DNA from: RH2-MAG17b sp035945515
Lineage (GTDB): Bacteria > Acidobacteriota > Terriglobia > UBA7540
Direction: 5' to 3'
Assembly (NCBI GenBank): GCA_035945515.1
Contig: DASZAE010000146.1
Span: 1 to 6,827, forward strand
Length of the DNA: 6,827 bases
The translations under genes were made by a program, and so were the position numbers. Shown piece by piece: positions 6,075 to 6,827 of this stretch. The first letter of the stretch is position 1. Every line of letters begins with the position of its first letter. The notes below the pieces were generated by a model. That model was not told where the DNA came from and made no database searches. It worked only from the letters and a program-made list of their open reading frames with translations.

Positions 6075-6827
6075 CTATTCCGGGTCTTCAAACATCCGCT
6101 GTTCGGGCACTACCACAACAATGCCGCTTTCGGTTACGTGATATTTCTTGCGGTCCTCTTCGAGATCGTAACCAATGTAAGTGCCTTCGGGGATCTGAAT
6201 GTGACGGTCGATGATGGCGCGGCGGATGTGCGAATGACGGCCGATCTGCACGTGGGGAAACAGGATGGAGCTGTCGATTTCCGTGAAACTGTTCACGCGC
6301 ACGTCAAACGACAGAATGGATTGCGAAACACGGCCGCCAGAGACGATCGATCCCATGCAGACGATCGAATCCACCGCGATGCCCATCCGGCGGCCTTCTT
6401 CGGCGAATACGAATTTTGCGGGCGGATACTGACGTTGATAGGTGCGAAGCGGCCAGTGCTTGTCGTAGAGGTTAAAAACGGGTGAAACCGAAACGAGGTC
6501 CATATTTGCTTCATAATACGCCTCGATGGTTCCGATATCCCGCCAATATTGGGCTTCCTTTTTATTTTCATCGACGAAGTTGTAGGAATAGACGCGGCGG
6601 TTGCCCTGAATAAGCTTCGGTATAACATTGCGGCCAAAGTCGTGGTGCGACTCCGGATCGTCCGCGTCGGACATGGTAGCCTCAATGAGCAGGTCGCGGT
6701 TGAAACAGTAAATGCCCATGGAGACGTGCGACTTGGCTGGATCGTAAGGCGAGGGTTTCGGGTCCGGCGGCTTTTCCTGCCAGCCCACGATGCGGCCCTG
6801 CGAATCGAGCTCCACCACGCCGAACCG
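6075..6827 (-). CDS. glgC: Glucose-1-phosphate adenylyltransferase (ADP-glucose pyrophosphorylase), C-terminal part
   Basis: The 250 residues seen are the C-terminal part of GlgC, whose full length is usually a little over 400; the start lies beyond the right edge. GlgC makes ADP-glucose from ATP and glucose-1-phosphate, the committed step of bacterial glycogen synthesis, in the cytoplasm. In order (numbering from the first visible residue) there are RFGVVELD, the EKP sugar-phosphate-binding motif at 18-20, SMGIYCFN at 36-43, HDFGRNVIPKL at 62-72 and WRDIGTIEAYYEANMDL at 95-111. A left-handed beta-helix follows from about 150 (GSIVSGGRV, SILSFDVRV, SSILFPHVQIG, GTYIGYD), the domain that mediates oligomerisation and allostery. 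The tail ends in SGIVVVVPEQRMFEDPE, and the stop is TAG. Glu-Lys-Pro and Trp-Arg-Asp correspond to known substrate-contact regions in the E. coli enzyme. There is no sign of damage in the visible part. Confidence 0.95.
   Translation of the reverse strand, partial: RFGVVELDSQGRIVGWQEKPPDPKPSPYDPAKSHVSMGIYCFNRDLLIEATMSDADDPESHHDFGRNVIPKLIQGNRRVYSYNFVDENKKEAQYWRDIGTIEAYYEANMDLVSVSPVFNLYDKHWPLRTYQRQYPPAKFVFAEEGRRMGIAVDSIVCMGSIVSGGRVSQSILSFDVRVNSFTEIDSSILFPHVQIGRHSHIRRAIIDRHIQIPEGTYIGYDLEEDRKKYHVTESGIVVVVPEQRMFEDPE

Noticed and set aside
6015..6485. 156-codon plus-strand open frame
   Set aside because: It starts in the repeat region and then runs antisense to the GlgC beta-helix, which is clearly the real gene.
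1..6827. A defence island, mobile element, CRISPR array or new multi-gene system
   Set aside because: Every substantial gene belongs to a known housekeeping or signalling family, and no transposase, integrase, array or toxin-antitoxin signature is present.

Overview
The window looks like chromosomal housekeeping DNA from a moderately GC-rich, diderm bacterium. The gene set (HpnI-type glycosyltransferase, stand-alone biotin carrier, lipoprotein parvulin isomerase, NarL-family two-component pair, endonuclease V, GlgC) and the protein style fit an acidobacterium of the Terriglobia/Koribacter type. That placement is an inference from recall, not from a search. I see no phage, insertion sequence, CRISPR, tRNA or rRNA.

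Layout, left to right. (1) Positions 1-939, minus strand: the N-terminal 313 residues of a membrane GT2/GT21 glycosyltransferase resembling HpnI; it runs off the left edge. (2) 940-1211: a divergent intergenic gap with no convincing gene. (3) 1212-1757, plus: a stand-alone biotin carboxyl carrier-type protein with the AMKM biotinylation motif. (4) 1889-2932, minus: a SurA/PpiC-type peptidyl-prolyl isomerase with a lipoprotein signal, convergent with the biotin protein. (5) 2933-3050: a short divergent promoter region with a small dyad. (6) 3051-4514 and 4511-5188, plus: a membrane histidine kinase and its NarL/LuxR-type response regulator, joined by a 4-base ATGA overlap. (7) 5226-5969, plus: endonuclease V, starting 37 bases after the regulator and possibly read from the same transcript. 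(8) 5921-6066: a cluster of CGCAAAG/CTTTGCG-type repeats and a hairpin that begins inside the endonuclease V reading frame and fills the gap to the next gene. (9) 6075-6827, minus: the C-terminal 250 residues of glucose-1-phosphate adenylyltransferase (GlgC); it runs off the right edge.

The only firm operon is the kinase-regulator pair. The other genes switch strand almost every time and belong to unrelated pathways: membrane lipid decoration, carboxylation, envelope protein folding, signalling, DNA repair and glycogen synthesis. I found no clear new multi-gene system. The points most worth a second look are the repeat-derived C-terminal tail of endonuclease V, the apparent loss of a catalytic histidine in the parvulin domain, the biotin carrier without neighbouring carboxylase subunits, and the dyad between the isomerase and kinase genes.
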